From JBGPYB01 sp041493035 (GTDB lineage Bacteria > Acidobacteriota > Vicinamibacteria > Fen-336): a stretch of 32,543 bases of DNA. Position numbers and translations under genes: made by a program. Under the pieces are notes generated by a model. The model was given only the letters and a program-made list of their open reading frames with translations, did no database searches and was not told the DNA's origin. Where the stretch lies: the NCBI GenBank assembly GCA_041493035.1, contig JBGPYB010000036.1, positions 1-32,543 of the forward strand, in the 5' to 3' direction. Positions 7,941 to 16,108 of the stretch are shown here, piece by piece. The stretch's first letter is position 1. The number at the start of each line of letters is the position of its first letter.

Positions 7941-8249
7941 GTGACTTTCCCGACCGACGTCATCGTCGTCGCCTACGTAAAGACCCTCGGAGAGCTTTGG
8001 AAGGAAGCTCAAGCCTACGTTGAGCAGATCGCGAAGGGGGCCAAGATCCAGGATGCCGCAGCCCTCGATATCTACCAGCGGCACATGATTCTTCGCCGGA
8101 ACGTTGTCGAGCGACAGTTCCCGAGCCTCGTGGTGTTGCCGTGGGTGCCGCCGGTCCCTTCGGAGTTCTTGCACCCCGAGGATCTCGGGCTCTTACAGCA
8201 AGACATTGATCGTCTGCGGATCGCCCTGAGGTCCCTGCTGTCGAATTGA
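7941..8249 (+). CDS. Unknown 102-aa protein, copy 2 of a duplicated family
   Basis: GTG 7941 is chosen because it gives exactly the 102 residues of the paralogue at 2440-2748, aligned without gaps from M-T at the start to S-N at the end. An in-frame TTG at 7887 would add 18 residues with no counterpart. Shared blocks include YVEQ-I/M-A, GAKI, AALDIY, VLPW and FLHPEDL. No ribosome-binding site is obvious. It is followed 36 nt later by a four-helix membrane protein, whereas copy 1 follows a soluble 130-aa protein, so the partners differ. No function can be assigned. Confidence 0.78.
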   Translation: MTFPTDVIVVAYVKTLGELWKEAQAYVEQIAKGAKIQDAAALDIYQRHMILRRNVVERQFPSLVVLPWVPPVPSEFLHPEDLGLLQQDIDRLRIALRSLLSN

Positions 8250-8285
8250 CGCCGACGGGGCGACCCGGAATAAGGAGCCAGGAGA

Positions 8286-8909
8286 ATGGCCAAAGATACC
8301 AATGGTACTGAAGGGGCCGGCGGGCCCGCGAGCGTGAAGCCCGATCGCGAGGTGCTGGCCCTGCTGCACGTCGCCGAGTACAACGCCGTCACCACCCGCA
8401 TTACCTACTGGCTGACCCTTCAGATCGCGATATGGTCGGCGGTGTTCGTTGTCGCCGGTTTGGGAGCGACCTTGTTGGGCAGGTTCTCAACCCACCGCAC
8501 CCTCCTGCTCTGTGGAACCTTTGGGATAGCGCAGATGCTCGTCCTGATCTGGTACAACGTGACGAACGAGCTATTTCAAGCAGCCAGATTTCTGCGACAC
8601 GACCTCAAGCCGGAGGTTCGTGACTCGCTCCAACTCTCGTCATCGGCTTTTTGGATGTACGAGGATCTGACTGCCAGGCACCGGGGTTTTGCGCCCATCT
8701 GGGAATGGGGTCCCGCGGGGGTAGCAGCGGCTTCGCTCATCATTCTGTTCGCCACACTGAAGCCCTCGTCGCCCGCAGCCTGGGTCGGATTCTCACTGAA
8801 CGCGCTGCTGGTTGCGGCAATGATCGGCCTGGCTGCGGTCCTGACAGCCAGCCGCAAACAGGCCGACGCGCCGCCGAAGGTCGCCCCGCCCGCACCTCCC
8901 GAAGAGTAG
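8286..8909 (+). CDS. Four-helix inner-membrane protein, unknown function
   Basis: 207 aa, with AGGAGCCAGGAG ahead of ATG 8286. After about 30 polar residues come hydrophobic helices near 50-70 (LTLQIAIWSAVFVVAGLGA), 75-95 (LLLCGTFGIAQMLVLIW), 150-170 (AGVAAASLIILFATL) and 175-197 (FSLNALLVAAMIGLAAVL). They are followed by a cytoplasmic-looking Lys/Pro/Ala tail (PPKVAPPAPPEE). The 45-residue loop between helices 2 and 3 is charged and may be a soluble subdomain. Likely co-transcribed with the preceding 102-aa gene. No family is recognised. Confidence 0.75.
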   Translation: MAKDTNGTEGAGGPASVKPDREVLALLHVAEYNAVTTRITYWLTLQIAIWSAVFVVAGLGATLLGRFSTHRTLLLCGTFGIAQMLVLIWYNVTNELFQAARFLRHDLKPEVRDSLQLSSSAFWMYEDLTARHRGFAPIWEWGPAGVAAASLIILFATLKPSSPAAWVGFSLNALLVAAMIGLAAVLTASRKQADAPPKVAPPAPPEE

Positions 8910-8949
8910 GGTCGTCGCGCTACGGCAACCCGGGAGGCCCCGACGGAAC

Positions 8950-9231
8950 CTAGATGGACGAGCTGTGCCAGGCCAGCAGATCGCGAACGACGTCCCTCGA
9001 TGCCACCCCCAGGCGCCCTAGAGGAGGGCTCGGAGCCACGCCCGAAACATCGTCGGGCACGAGGCGCCCGCTGGATGGCTGAGACCTGGCGTCGTACTTG
9101 ATCTTGAACTCGTAACCCGACCGCGCGGAGACATACACAGCCGTGACGGCCCATTTCGCCGGCGAGGCCATTTCACTGACTGCTGCGGCTATTCCGTCCT
9201 TCAGGTCCTTGGGTACTTCAAGCGGGAGCAT
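8950..9231 (-). CDS. Hypothetical protein, 93 aa
   Basis: ATG 9231 to TAG 8950. The first half reads like a small alpha/beta domain (EVPKDLKDGIAAAVSEM, then KWAVTAVYVSARSGYEFKIKY). The second half is Pro/Ser/Val-rich and ends with a helix RDVVRDLLAWHSS. There is no signal peptide and no clear ribosome-binding site. It is antisense to, and between, two plus-strand genes. Codon structure is reasonable, but I recognise no family. Confidence 0.4.
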   Translation of the reverse strand: MLPLEVPKDLKDGIAAAVSEMASPAKWAVTAVYVSARSGYEFKIKYDARSQPSSGRLVPDDVSGVAPSPPLGRLGVASRDVVRDLLAWHSSSI

Positions 9232-9325
9232 GACTCATGGTACGCCTATTGGCCGTCCGTTGCGCGGTTCGCCGCGAGTACTTGGTCTGCTCCCCCGTCC
9301 GGGGAGGTAACCCACTGGAGGACCG

Positions 9326-9499
9326 ATGAGGACCACGACGATCCCTGCCCTCGCCCTCGTCCTTCTGGCGGGCCGCGCGGATCGTTGCGCTGACCGGCTG
9401 CTCAGAGCCGGGAGGAGTAAGATCGTGGCGTGCGACCCGGCGATCTTTTTCTCTCCGTCGTCGTCTGCGGCGGCGGCCTCCTCCTCGGCTACTGGTTGA
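9326..9499 (+). pseudogene. Possible broken lipoprotein leader
   Basis: ATG 9326 has a good ribosome-binding site (GGAGG, spacing 4) and encodes a signal-peptide-like MRTTTIPALALVLLAG. The frame then turns Arg-rich and stops at 9499, overlapping the next gene. In another frame immediately downstream the sequence reads IVALTGCSEPGG, a plausible lipobox, so a single indel would restore a lipoprotein start. Weak evidence: it could be a real 57-aa product or chance. Confidence 0.2.
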
Positions 9500-9897
9500 T
9501 TTACAGGACGGCGTGGAAGCGCCAGGAGGTCTGGCAAGAGTGTGCGAGCCGGCTCCGGGGCCGCTGCGAGAACCGGCCGGGCATGCTGGAGAAACCCGGG
9601 CTAGACATGATCCTGACGGCCGAGATCGACGGCATCGACGTTCAGGCTGAGGTCGACACCTATCTTGCCGAAGGGGAGATGGCCACTGACACCGTCGTGC
9701 AGGCGTGGTTCCCGGCCGTCGCGACGGAGCCTCTGCGCGGGGCTGTCAGCCGCCCCGCGGCCCCGGGCTACGCGTTTCGGGTGGCCGGGGACAAGGTCGT
9801 GGGGCGTCGGACCGGGATTGAGGAGAACGCCTCAGAGCTTCAGGCGGCTCTCCGCGCCGCCGTGGCCGTGGTCCTCACCTCGGAGCGTAACTCATGA
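9430..9897 (+). CDS. Membrane-anchored hypothetical protein
   Basis: 155 aa from GTG 9430; GGGAGGAG lies upstream, but at long spacing. One N-terminal membrane helix (LFLSVVVCGGGLLLGYWLIY) is followed by a basic segment and a soluble domain with Cys-containing CASRLRGRCENRPG and several beta-strand-like stretches (MILTAEIDGIDVQAEVDTYL, YAFRVAGDKVVGRRTG). A helical end follows (LQAALRAAVAVVL). Not recognised. It converges on the PD40 protein gene. Confidence 0.65.
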   Translation: MRPGDLFLSVVVCGGGLLLGYWLIYRTAWKRQEVWQECASRLRGRCENRPGMLEKPGLDMILTAEIDGIDVQAEVDTYLAEGEMATDTVVQAWFPAVATEPLRGAVSRPAAPGYAFRVAGDKVVGRRTGIEENASELQAALRAAVAVVLTSERNS

Positions 9898-9913
9898 GTG
9901 GAGCGCGAAGCCC

Positions 9914-11434
9914 TTACGGCAGCCAGTGGTAGCTGACGAAGGCCAGTTGCCGGCCGTCGGGGGACCAGGACGGGACGTTGATCGTGCCCGGCCCGGCGAG
10001 CAGCGTCGCGATCACATCGAGCTTGTCATCGGCACCCAGGGACAAGACGCGCAGCATCGCTTCCCTGTCCTCCGAAGAGGCGGCGGCGCCCCGTTCGAAG
10101 GAGAGAAAGGCGAGTCGCCCTCCGTCCGGCGAGAGGTGTGGGAACACGTTGTCGAAGCCGTCCGAGGTCACCTCCTCCTGCTCGCTTCCGTCGGGCCGCA
10201 TGCGCCAGATCTGCGAGGTTCCGGTGCGCGCTGAGCTGAAGTAGATGCGCCTGCCGGCGGGGGAGTACTCCGGGCCGTCGTCGAGACCCTTGGCCGTGGT
10301 CAGGCGGGCTTCTTCGCCTCCGGTCACGGGGATCGTGTAGACGTCGGACTCGCCGTCGCGCTCGCCCGTGAAGGCAAGAGCGCTTCCGTCGGGGGACCAG
10401 CCGTGCCAATACGAGGGCGAATGGGCTGTGACGCGGCGGGGTGTGCCGCCGCCGATGGGCGCGACGTAGATGACGGAGCGGTGGTCTTCCTGGGATTCGT
10501 CGCTGAATGCGAGCAGCGTGCCGTCGGGCGAAGGGCCGTGAGCGCTGTTGCAGCGCGTGGCGAAGCCGGTATCGATCGTCTCGGGCGGGCCGCCGGCCAA
10601 CGGCAGGCGGTGGATGCGCCCGCCGGCGTTGAACAGCAGGGCGCTGCCGTCACGGGTCCAGTTGGGCGCCTCGACGCGCCCCGGTGCGACGTAGACCACG
10701 CGGCGGTCGGTGGACGTCACGGTCACGGTCTCGAGCGTGCTGTAGAGCGCCGGCTCGCGGGCCGGCGGCTTCAGCCTCGTCAGCTCGACGTCGGAGAATC
10801 GAGCCGTCTCGACGACGCCCTTCTCGTGGGAGCAGACGCCGATGCCGACATAGAACGGCTCCTCGAACCGGAGCCGCATCGATCCCGCCGTCAGGCTGAA
10901 ATCCTCGCCTTCGCTCGCGAGCCACATGGTCACGTGGCGGCCTCGTTTTTCGATGCGCACACGCTTGGGCGCCGAGACGCTCGACTGGATCTCGTGGGTG
11001 GCGGCGCCCTTGCCGTCGCGGAACTGAAGCGAGGTGAGCCCGTCGCCGTGGAGTGCCACGTCGGCGTACGCGGAATCAGCGTCGAGGCTCTGGCGGACCA
11101 TGAGCACGGCCTTTCGATGCCGGTTGCCGCCCGTGCCGCTGAAGGAGATGGCCGCGGTCAGGGCGGCGTCGCTGGACACCTTCTTCCACACGAAATGGAA
11201 GGCGTCGGCGGCAAACCACATGTTCTCGCCGCTGCCGCTGACGACGTAGCTCCGGTCGGACGGGTCGTATTGGGCGGAGCCCGCCTGAAGGACCATGCCG
11301 ACGTCCTGGTGGCCATCGAACGCCCCGATGGGCGCGGGAACAAGGGTCTCCGCATCGAGGCGGCCCGACGCGGCTTCGAGGAAGTACGAACCGCACGCCA
11401 GTGCCAGAAGCAACGGGATGCGCCTATGGTTCAC
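9914..11434 (-). CDS. Exported TolB-like (PD40) propeller protein with LamG/DUF1349-like domain
   Basis: About 506 aa. GTG 11434 is chosen because GGAGG precedes it by 4 nt and a signal peptide follows directly (RRIPLLLALACGSYFLEAASG). Residues about 30-220 form a beta-sandwich-like domain (FHFVWKKVSSDAALTAAISF, then VRIEKRGRHVTMWL, then FYVGIGVCSH), similar in pattern to DUF1349/concanavalin-like modules. The C-terminal half has at least five WD40-like PD40 repeats (WTRDGSALLF, SPDGTLLAFS, WSPDGSALAF, YSPAGRRIYF, WSPDGRQLAF), a beta propeller as in TolB. It probably acts in the periplasm or at the cell surface by binding a polymer or protein; it lacks a peptidase domain. It follows two small genes on the same strand. 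Confidence 0.85.
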   Translation of the reverse strand: MNHRRIPLLLALACGSYFLEAASGRLDAETLVPAPIGAFDGHQDVGMVLQAGSAQYDPSDRSYVVSGSGENMWFAADAFHFVWKKVSSDAALTAAISFSGTGGNRHRKAVLMVRQSLDADSAYADVALHGDGLTSLQFRDGKGAATHEIQSSVSAPKRVRIEKRGRHVTMWLASEGEDFSLTAGSMRLRFEEPFYVGIGVCSHEKGVVETARFSDVELTRLKPPAREPALYSTLETVTVTSTDRRVVYVAPGRVEAPNWTRDGSALLFNAGGRIHRLPLAGGPPETIDTGFATRCNSAHGPSPDGTLLAFSDESQEDHRSVIYVAPIGGGTPRRVTAHSPSYWHGWSPDGSALAFTGERDGESDVYTIPVTGGEEARLTTAKGLDDGPEYSPAGRRIYFSSARTGTSQIWRMRPDGSEQEEVTSDGFDNVFPHLSPDGGRLAFLSFERGAAASSEDREAMLRVLSLGADDKLDVIATLLAGPGTINVPSWSPDGRQLAFVSYHWLP

Positions 11435-11457
11435 GGAACCTCCGACAGGATCGCAGA

Positions 11458-11679
11458 TCACGGCCTGACGGCCAGCCACACGGCGACGTCGGCGCCCGTC
11501 TGCCCCGCTTCCGCGAACGGAGCAAGCTGAAGGTCCTCAGCCGGCGTGCCCGCCGCTGACAACCGATACGCCTGGTCTCCGATCCAGCCCGGTGGCAGGA
11601 GGTCCGGCGCCTCGGTCAGCTCGGGCAGTAGCCCAGCTAGGATCCACGTCAGGCGCTGCCTTGCTATCATGGCGCCCAT
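11458..11679 (-). CDS. Small hypothetical protein, 73 aa
   Basis: ATG 11679 with GAGGG upstream; stop at 11458, 23 nt before the PD40 protein start, so an operon is likely. The sequence (RQRLTWILAGLLPEL, then PPGWIGDQAYRLSAAG, ending GADVAVWLAVRP) is hydrophobic but has no clear membrane helix. Its GDQAYRLS and VAVWLAVR stretches look like adjacent beta strands. No family is recognised. Confidence 0.5.
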   Translation of the reverse strand: MGAMIARQRLTWILAGLLPELTEAPDLLPPGWIGDQAYRLSAAGTPAEDLQLAPFAEAGQTGADVAVWLAVRP

Positions 11680-11865
11680 ACTACCCTCGATCTCTCGCGT
11701 CGCCCGCGGCTAGGGGCACTCGCCGAGACGCCGGCCCTTGACCTGCCGGATGTGCTCTCCACCCGGCCCCTTCCCACTGGCCGCTCTGCATGCGATCGCC
11801 CGCCCGAAGGCGCGGCGTTGGTCCGGCGGAACCCCTCGGGACACGACTTCCTTTGGAGACGAGGG

Positions 11866-12087
11866 TCAACGAGCGGAGCTGGATCTCCACCAGCGGTGAA
11901 GGGCGACCAGCGACCAGACCGCCTCGACGAGGCCGAAGGGCCAGGCCCCCTGGAGGAACCCATAGAGGGAGCCGAGGGCGCACGATGCCGCGAACGCGAG
12001 GATGAACCATCGGCTGCGGTGCTCGAGAGCGTAGAAGATGAGCATCGCCGTCACGGCGAAAAGGCCGAACGTCGTGAGGGCGCTCAA
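11866..12087 (-). CDS. Small membrane protein, 73 aa
   Basis: TTG start at 12087. Hydrophobic helices are TTFGLFAVTAMLIFYAL and WFILAFAASCALGSLYGFLQG, with a third shorter one containing the GLVEAVWSLVALHRWW motif. This last pattern (FLQGAWPFGLVEAVWS) recurs in small uncharacterised membrane proteins I associate with diverse bacteria. It lies upstream of the 73-aa and PD40 genes on the same strand and is divergent from the hydrogenase operon. Confidence 0.65.
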   Translation of the reverse strand: MSALTTFGLFAVTAMLIFYALEHRSRWFILAFAASCALGSLYGFLQGAWPFGLVEAVWSLVALHRWWRSSSAR

Positions 12088-12465
12088 GCTCGCGCTTGGA
12101 CGGCCGACCCCCTTGCCGAGGCACCTCCCGCGCCGAGCGGGGCCACGATCTCGTAAGGGCCAAGAGGGGTTCCCGGCGCGAGAGCCAAGGCGGCGACCTC
12201 CATCAACGCGAGGCGAGGTTACTGGGCGGAGGCCGCGGCGGTCAACAGCGGGGCGCAGGCCCGCACGCCCTTCGCGCTCCGGTGTCGCCCGCGCGTAAGG
12301 TTTTCCTTCCAGGCCCAGAACAAATCACCCGTTGGTACCAACTCGCTCGTGGGCGCGGTGCCGCGGCCTGGAACGTCGATTGCTTGGATCTTCGGCCAGA
12401 GAGCGTGTACCCAAAATAAGGAACAGATCCAGGGCACCGCTGGAGCGACGGTAACGGAGGTGGCC
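12088..12465. promoter_or_regulatory. Divergent upstream region of the hydrogenase operon
   Basis: 378 bp without a credible gene between the small membrane protein and the hydrogenase small subunit. It contains a perfect 12-bp palindrome, GTTGGTACCAAC, at 12331-12342, about 124 nt before the hydrogenase start and a possible operator. SD sequence GGAGG lies immediately before ATG 12466. I could not identify a sigma70 or sigma54 promoter with confidence. Confidence 0.35.
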
Positions 12466-13641
12466 ATGAGCGAGACCGAGGGCTGGTTCGTTCAAGAGCT
12501 CGAATCGCGCGGGGTGTCGCGCCGCGACTTCATGGGGTTCTGCACGGCGATGGCCGGGGTCCTCGCGCTGCCGCGGACGGCCGCCGCCCGCATCGCCGCC
12601 GAGATCCAGAAGGCGGAGAAGCCCGTCCTGGTGTGGCTCGAGTTCCAGGACTGCTGCGGTAACAGCGAGTCGTTCCTGCGAGCCAGCCGCCCCACGGCGG
12701 CCGAGATCGTTCTCGACACGCTGTCAGTGGACTATCACGAGACGCTCATGGCCGCCGCGGGCCATCAGGCCCACGAGGCGCTGTTCAAGACCGTTCAGGA
12801 GCGTCCGGGGAAGTACCTGGTGGTGGTGGAGGGATCGATCCCCACCGGTGCGGGAGGCGCCTACTGCACCATCGGCGGTCGCTCGGCGCTGGATATCGCC
12901 CGCGAGGTCTGTGGCAAGGCCGCCGCCACCATCGCGATGGGCACCTGCGCGACCTTCGGCGGGCTTCCAGCCGCGGCGCCGAACCCCACGGGCGCCCTCG
13001 GAGTGGCCGACGCGGTCCCGGGCGTCAAGAACCTGATCAACCTCTCGGCATGCCCGGCCAACGTCGAGAACCTGACGGCTCTCGTCGTCTACTTCCTCAC
13101 CTTCAAGCGCTGGCCCCCGCTCGACGCCTGGCGGCGTCCGCTCTTCGCCTACGGCAAGTCCATCCACGACAACTGCGAGCGCCGGGCCCATTTCGACGCG
13201 GGCCAGTACACCGAGGAGTGGGGCGACGAAGGACACCGCACCGGTTACTGCCTCTACAAGATGGGATGCAAGGGGCCGGTCACCTTCCAGAACTGCCCCA
13301 ACGTCCGCTGGAACGGAGGGACGAACTGGCCCATCGGGTGCGGACACCCGTGTATCGGCTGCGCCGAGCCCGACTTCTGGGACAAGATGACGCCCTTCTA
13401 CAAGCACCTGCCAGGTGCCCCGGGTTTCGGGGTCGCCTCGAGCGTGGACAGGGTGGGACTCTGGGCCACCGTCGGCGTCGGCGCCGCCTTCGCCACCCAC
13501 GGCTTCCTCTCGCTGGCCCAGCGCTACTGGCACTCGGAGCAGCACCCTGCGGCGCGGGAGCGGGCCGACGAAGCAAAGCGGCGTGCCGAGGACCAGGCGA
13601 CGAAGGTCGATGATCCCGGACCGAAGGGAGGTGCCGCGTGA
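12466..13641 (+). CDS. [NiFe] hydrogenase group 1 small subunit, unusual proximal cluster
   Basis: 391 aa. Electron-transfer subunit of a membrane-bound uptake hydrogenase, exported by Tat (S-R-R-D-F-M at 18-23). The distal-cluster ligands are present (HDNC, CLYKMGC), and NCPNVRW and HPCIGC supply medial-cluster cysteines. The proximal motif is abnormal: D62-C-C-G-N-S-E-S69 replaces C-T-x-C-S-E-S, so the second usual Cys is Asn. The other two proximal cysteines remain (GTCATFGG, SACPANVENL). An extra Cys precedes HPC (PIGCGHPC). A C-terminal membrane anchor (near VGLWATVGVGAAFATHGFL) is present. A D-C-x-G-N pattern suggests a 3Cys/1Asp cluster as described for actinobacterial-type group 1h enzymes; that subgroup call is inference. 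The start is set by GGAGG and the Tat motif. The stop overlaps the large subunit (GTGA). Confidence 0.93.
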   Translation: MSETEGWFVQELESRGVSRRDFMGFCTAMAGVLALPRTAAARIAAEIQKAEKPVLVWLEFQDCCGNSESFLRASRPTAAEIVLDTLSVDYHETLMAAAGHQAHEALFKTVQERPGKYLVVVEGSIPTGAGGAYCTIGGRSALDIAREVCGKAAATIAMGTCATFGGLPAAAPNPTGALGVADAVPGVKNLINLSACPANVENLTALVVYFLTFKRWPPLDAWRRPLFAYGKSIHDNCERRAHFDAGQYTEEWGDEGHRTGYCLYKMGCKGPVTFQNCPNVRWNGGTNWPIGCGHPCIGCAEPDFWDKMTPFYKHLPGAPGFGVASSVDRVGLWATVGVGAAFATHGFLSLAQRYWHSEQHPAARERADEAKRRAEDQATKVDDPGPKGGAA

Positions 13642-15344
13642 CGCACATCGTGGTCGATCCCGTTACCCGCATCGAGGGTCACCTGCGGATCGAGGCCGAG
13701 GTGGACGGCGGCGTGGTCAAGGACGCCTGGTCTTCCTGCACCATGTTCCGCGGCGTGGAGCTGATCCTGAAGGGGCGCGACCCCCGCGACGCCTGGGCCT
13801 TCACCCAGCGCATCTGCGGCGTCTGCACGACGGTCCACGCCATCGCCTCGATTCGCGCCGTCGAGGCCGCCGTCGGCGCGATGCCTCCCCCCAACGCGCG
13901 GCTGCTGCGCAACCTGATCATCGCGGCCCAGTGCGTGCAGGACCACGTGATCCATTTCTATCATCTCCACGCTCTCGACTGGGTCGACATCGTCTCGGCT
14001 CTCTCGGCCGACCCGGCCAAGACCTCGACGCTGGCGCAATCGATCTCCGATTGGCCCCTGTCCAGCACCAAGTACTTCACCGGGGTTCGCGACCGCGTCA
14101 AGGCCTTCGTGGAGCGCGGGCAACTCGGGCCCTTCGCCAACGCCTATTGGGGGCATCCAGCCTATCGGCTCCCCGCCGAGGCGAACCTCATGGCGGTGGC
14201 CCACTACATCGAGGCCCTCGACTGGCAGCGGGAGTTCATCAAGATCCACGCCGTCCTGGGCGGGAAGAACCCGCACCTTCAGAGCTTCCTCGTGGGCGGC
14301 ATGGCGACGCCGGTGGACCCCGACAAGCAGGCGTCCATCAACGCCGGATCGCTTGCGCTGCTCCGGGAGCTGATCGCCAAGGGGCGCGAGTTCGTGGCCA
14401 AGGTGTACATCCCCGATCTCCTCGCGGTCGCCTCCTTCTACAAGGACTGGGCGGGACACGGGAAGGGCGTCGGGAACTACCTCGTCTACGGCGAGTACCC
14501 GGAGGACGACGGCGCGATCCCGAGCCTCTTCCTTCCCTCCGGCGTCATCCGGCAGCGCGACCTGTCCAAGGTGGAGCCCTTCGACCCGGCGAAGATCACC
14601 GAGCAGGTGAAGCACTCCTGGTATGAGTACGAGGGCGGGGACGCCGAAGCGCTGCACCCCTTCAAGGGCGAGACCCATCCGAAGTACACGGGCCCGAAGC
14701 CGCCGTACGAGCGCCTCCAGACCGAAGCCAAGTACAGCTGGCTCAAGTCGCCCCGCTACGACGGCGAGCCGATGGAGGTGGGGCCGCTGTCGCGGATGCT
14801 CGTCGCCTACGCCTCCGGTCACCCGCGTGTGAAAGAGCTCGTTGGCTCGGTCCTGAAGCAGCTCGGCGTGGGGCCCGAGGCGCTCTTCTCCACACTCGGC
14901 CGCGTGGCGGCCCGGGGCGTCGAGACGCTCGTGCTCGCCGAGAGGATGGACGCCTGGCTCGACGCGCTCGGGGACAACATGGCGGGCCACGACCTGCGGA
15001 TCCACGACAGCTCGAAGTGGGACCCGTCCACCTGGCCCGTGGACGCGACCGGCGCCGGGTTCCACGAGGCGCCGCGCGGCGCTCTCGGCCACTGGGTCCA
15101 CATCCACGACGGCGCCATCGCCAACTACCAATGCGTGGTGCCGAGCACCTGGAACGCGGGGCCCCGGGACGCCGCCGAGAAGCGCGGGCCCTACGAAGAG
15201 GCGCTCCTCGGAACGCCGGTCGCCGACGCGACCAAGCCTCTCGAGATCCTGAGGACCGTCCACTCCTTCGATCCGTGCATGGCCTGCGGCGTCCACGTGG
15301 TCGACGCGCAGCGACGCGAGGTCGCGAAGGTGAGGGTGCCATGA
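13638..15344 (+). CDS. [NiFe] hydrogenase group 1 large (catalytic) subunit
   Basis: 568 aa; binds the NiFe(CN)2CO centre and splits H2. The N-terminal L1 motif R-I-C-G-V-C-T-T-V-H and the C-terminal L2 motif D-P-C-M-A-C-G-V-H supply the four Ni-ligating cysteines. VDPVTRIEGHLRIE at the N-terminus is typical. After the final His a 15-residue extension (VVDAQRREVAKVRVP) would be removed by the endopeptidase encoded two genes downstream. There is no signal peptide: the subunit is co-exported with the Tat-bearing small subunit. It starts at GTG 13638, overlapping the previous stop, and its own stop overlaps the cytochrome b start (ATGA). No residue loss is seen in the active-site motifs. Confidence 0.97.
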   Translation: MTHIVVDPVTRIEGHLRIEAEVDGGVVKDAWSSCTMFRGVELILKGRDPRDAWAFTQRICGVCTTVHAIASIRAVEAAVGAMPPPNARLLRNLIIAAQCVQDHVIHFYHLHALDWVDIVSALSADPAKTSTLAQSISDWPLSSTKYFTGVRDRVKAFVERGQLGPFANAYWGHPAYRLPAEANLMAVAHYIEALDWQREFIKIHAVLGGKNPHLQSFLVGGMATPVDPDKQASINAGSLALLRELIAKGREFVAKVYIPDLLAVASFYKDWAGHGKGVGNYLVYGEYPEDDGAIPSLFLPSGVIRQRDLSKVEPFDPAKITEQVKHSWYEYEGGDAEALHPFKGETHPKYTGPKPPYERLQTEAKYSWLKSPRYDGEPMEVGPLSRMLVAYASGHPRVKELVGSVLKQLGVGPEALFSTLGRVAARGVETLVLAERMDAWLDALGDNMAGHDLRIHDSSKWDPSTWPVDATGAGFHEAPRGALGHWVHIHDGAIANYQCVVPSTWNAGPRDAAEKRGPYEEALLGTPVADATKPLEILRTVHSFDPCMACGVHVVDAQRREVAKVRVP

Positions 15345-16108
15345 ACGCGATACCGATCACCACGTCCTCCCTGAACGCGTGCCGCGAGGGGGAGCTCGTC
15401 CGGGTCTACGTGTGGGAGTGGCCGGTGCGGATGGCGCACTGGTGCACGGCCTACGCGATCCTGTTCCTGGCCGTCACCGGCCTCTACATCGGCCATCCGT
15501 TCCTGATCGTCACGGGCCCCTCCGGGTCGCACTTCGTCATGGGCTGGGTCAAGGTCGTCCACTTCTACGCCGCCACCATCTTCGCGCTGTCGGTGATCTC
15601 GCGCGTCCTCTGGATGTTCCTCGGCAACACCTACTCCCGCTGGGACAAGTTCATCCCGGTGAGCCGGCGCCGGCTCACCGGGCTCGTGCCGACCCTGCGC
15701 TACTACCTCTTCCAGCTGCGACAGCCGCCGGGTTTCGTGGGCCACAATCCTCTGGCCGGCTTCACCTACAGCTTCGTGTTCCTGATGTTCTTCGCGATGA
15801 TCACCACGGGGCTGGCCCTCTATTCAGTGAGCGCCGGAGTCCACTCCCCGTTCCGGGTCTTCTCGTTCCTCCTGCCCCTCGTGGGAGGCGCACAGCACGC
15901 CCGCCTCATCCACCACGTGGTGATGTGGCTGATCCTGGCCTTCGCCGTCCATCACGTCTACAGCTCCGTGCTGATGTCGCAGGTGGAGGCGCGCGGCACC
16001 ATCGAGTCGATGGCCTCGGGGTACAAGTTCGTCCCGTGCGAGGACCTCGTGTATTCGGGTTATCGCTTCCTCGGGGACGAGAAGGACGCGGCCAGTGCGG
16101 GGCGGTAG
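15341..16108 (+). CDS. Hydrogenase cytochrome b subunit (HyaC/HupZ-like)
   Basis: 255 aa, at least four membrane helices (AYAILFLAVTGLYIG, HFYAATIFALSVISRVLWMF, TYSFVFLMFFAMITTGLAL, VVMWLILAFAVHHVY). Histidines suited to bind two b hemes appear in RMAHW, KVVHFYA and the cluster LIHHVVMW, then FAVHHVYSS. It accepts electrons from the hydrogenase small subunit and passes them to the quinone pool. The start is ATG 15341, overlapping the large-subunit stop. The C-terminus overlaps the protease gene by 14 nt. Length matches the family (about 230-260 aa). Confidence 0.92.
   Translation: MNAIPITTSSLNACREGELVRVYVWEWPVRMAHWCTAYAILFLAVTGLYIGHPFLIVTGPSGSHFVMGWVKVVHFYAATIFALSVISRVLWMFLGNTYSRWDKFIPVSRRRLTGLVPTLRYYLFQLRQPPGFVGHNPLAGFTYSFVFLMFFAMITTGLALYSVSAGVHSPFRVFSFLLPLVGGAQHARLIHHVVMWLILAFAVHHVYSSVLMSQVEARGTIESMASGYKFVPCEDLVYSGYRFLGDEKDAASAGR

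Noticed and set aside
13524..15296. 590-codon minus-strand frame opposite the hydrogenase large subunit
   Set aside because: It runs antisense to a gene with clear L1 and L2 motifs and consists of low-complexity sequence.
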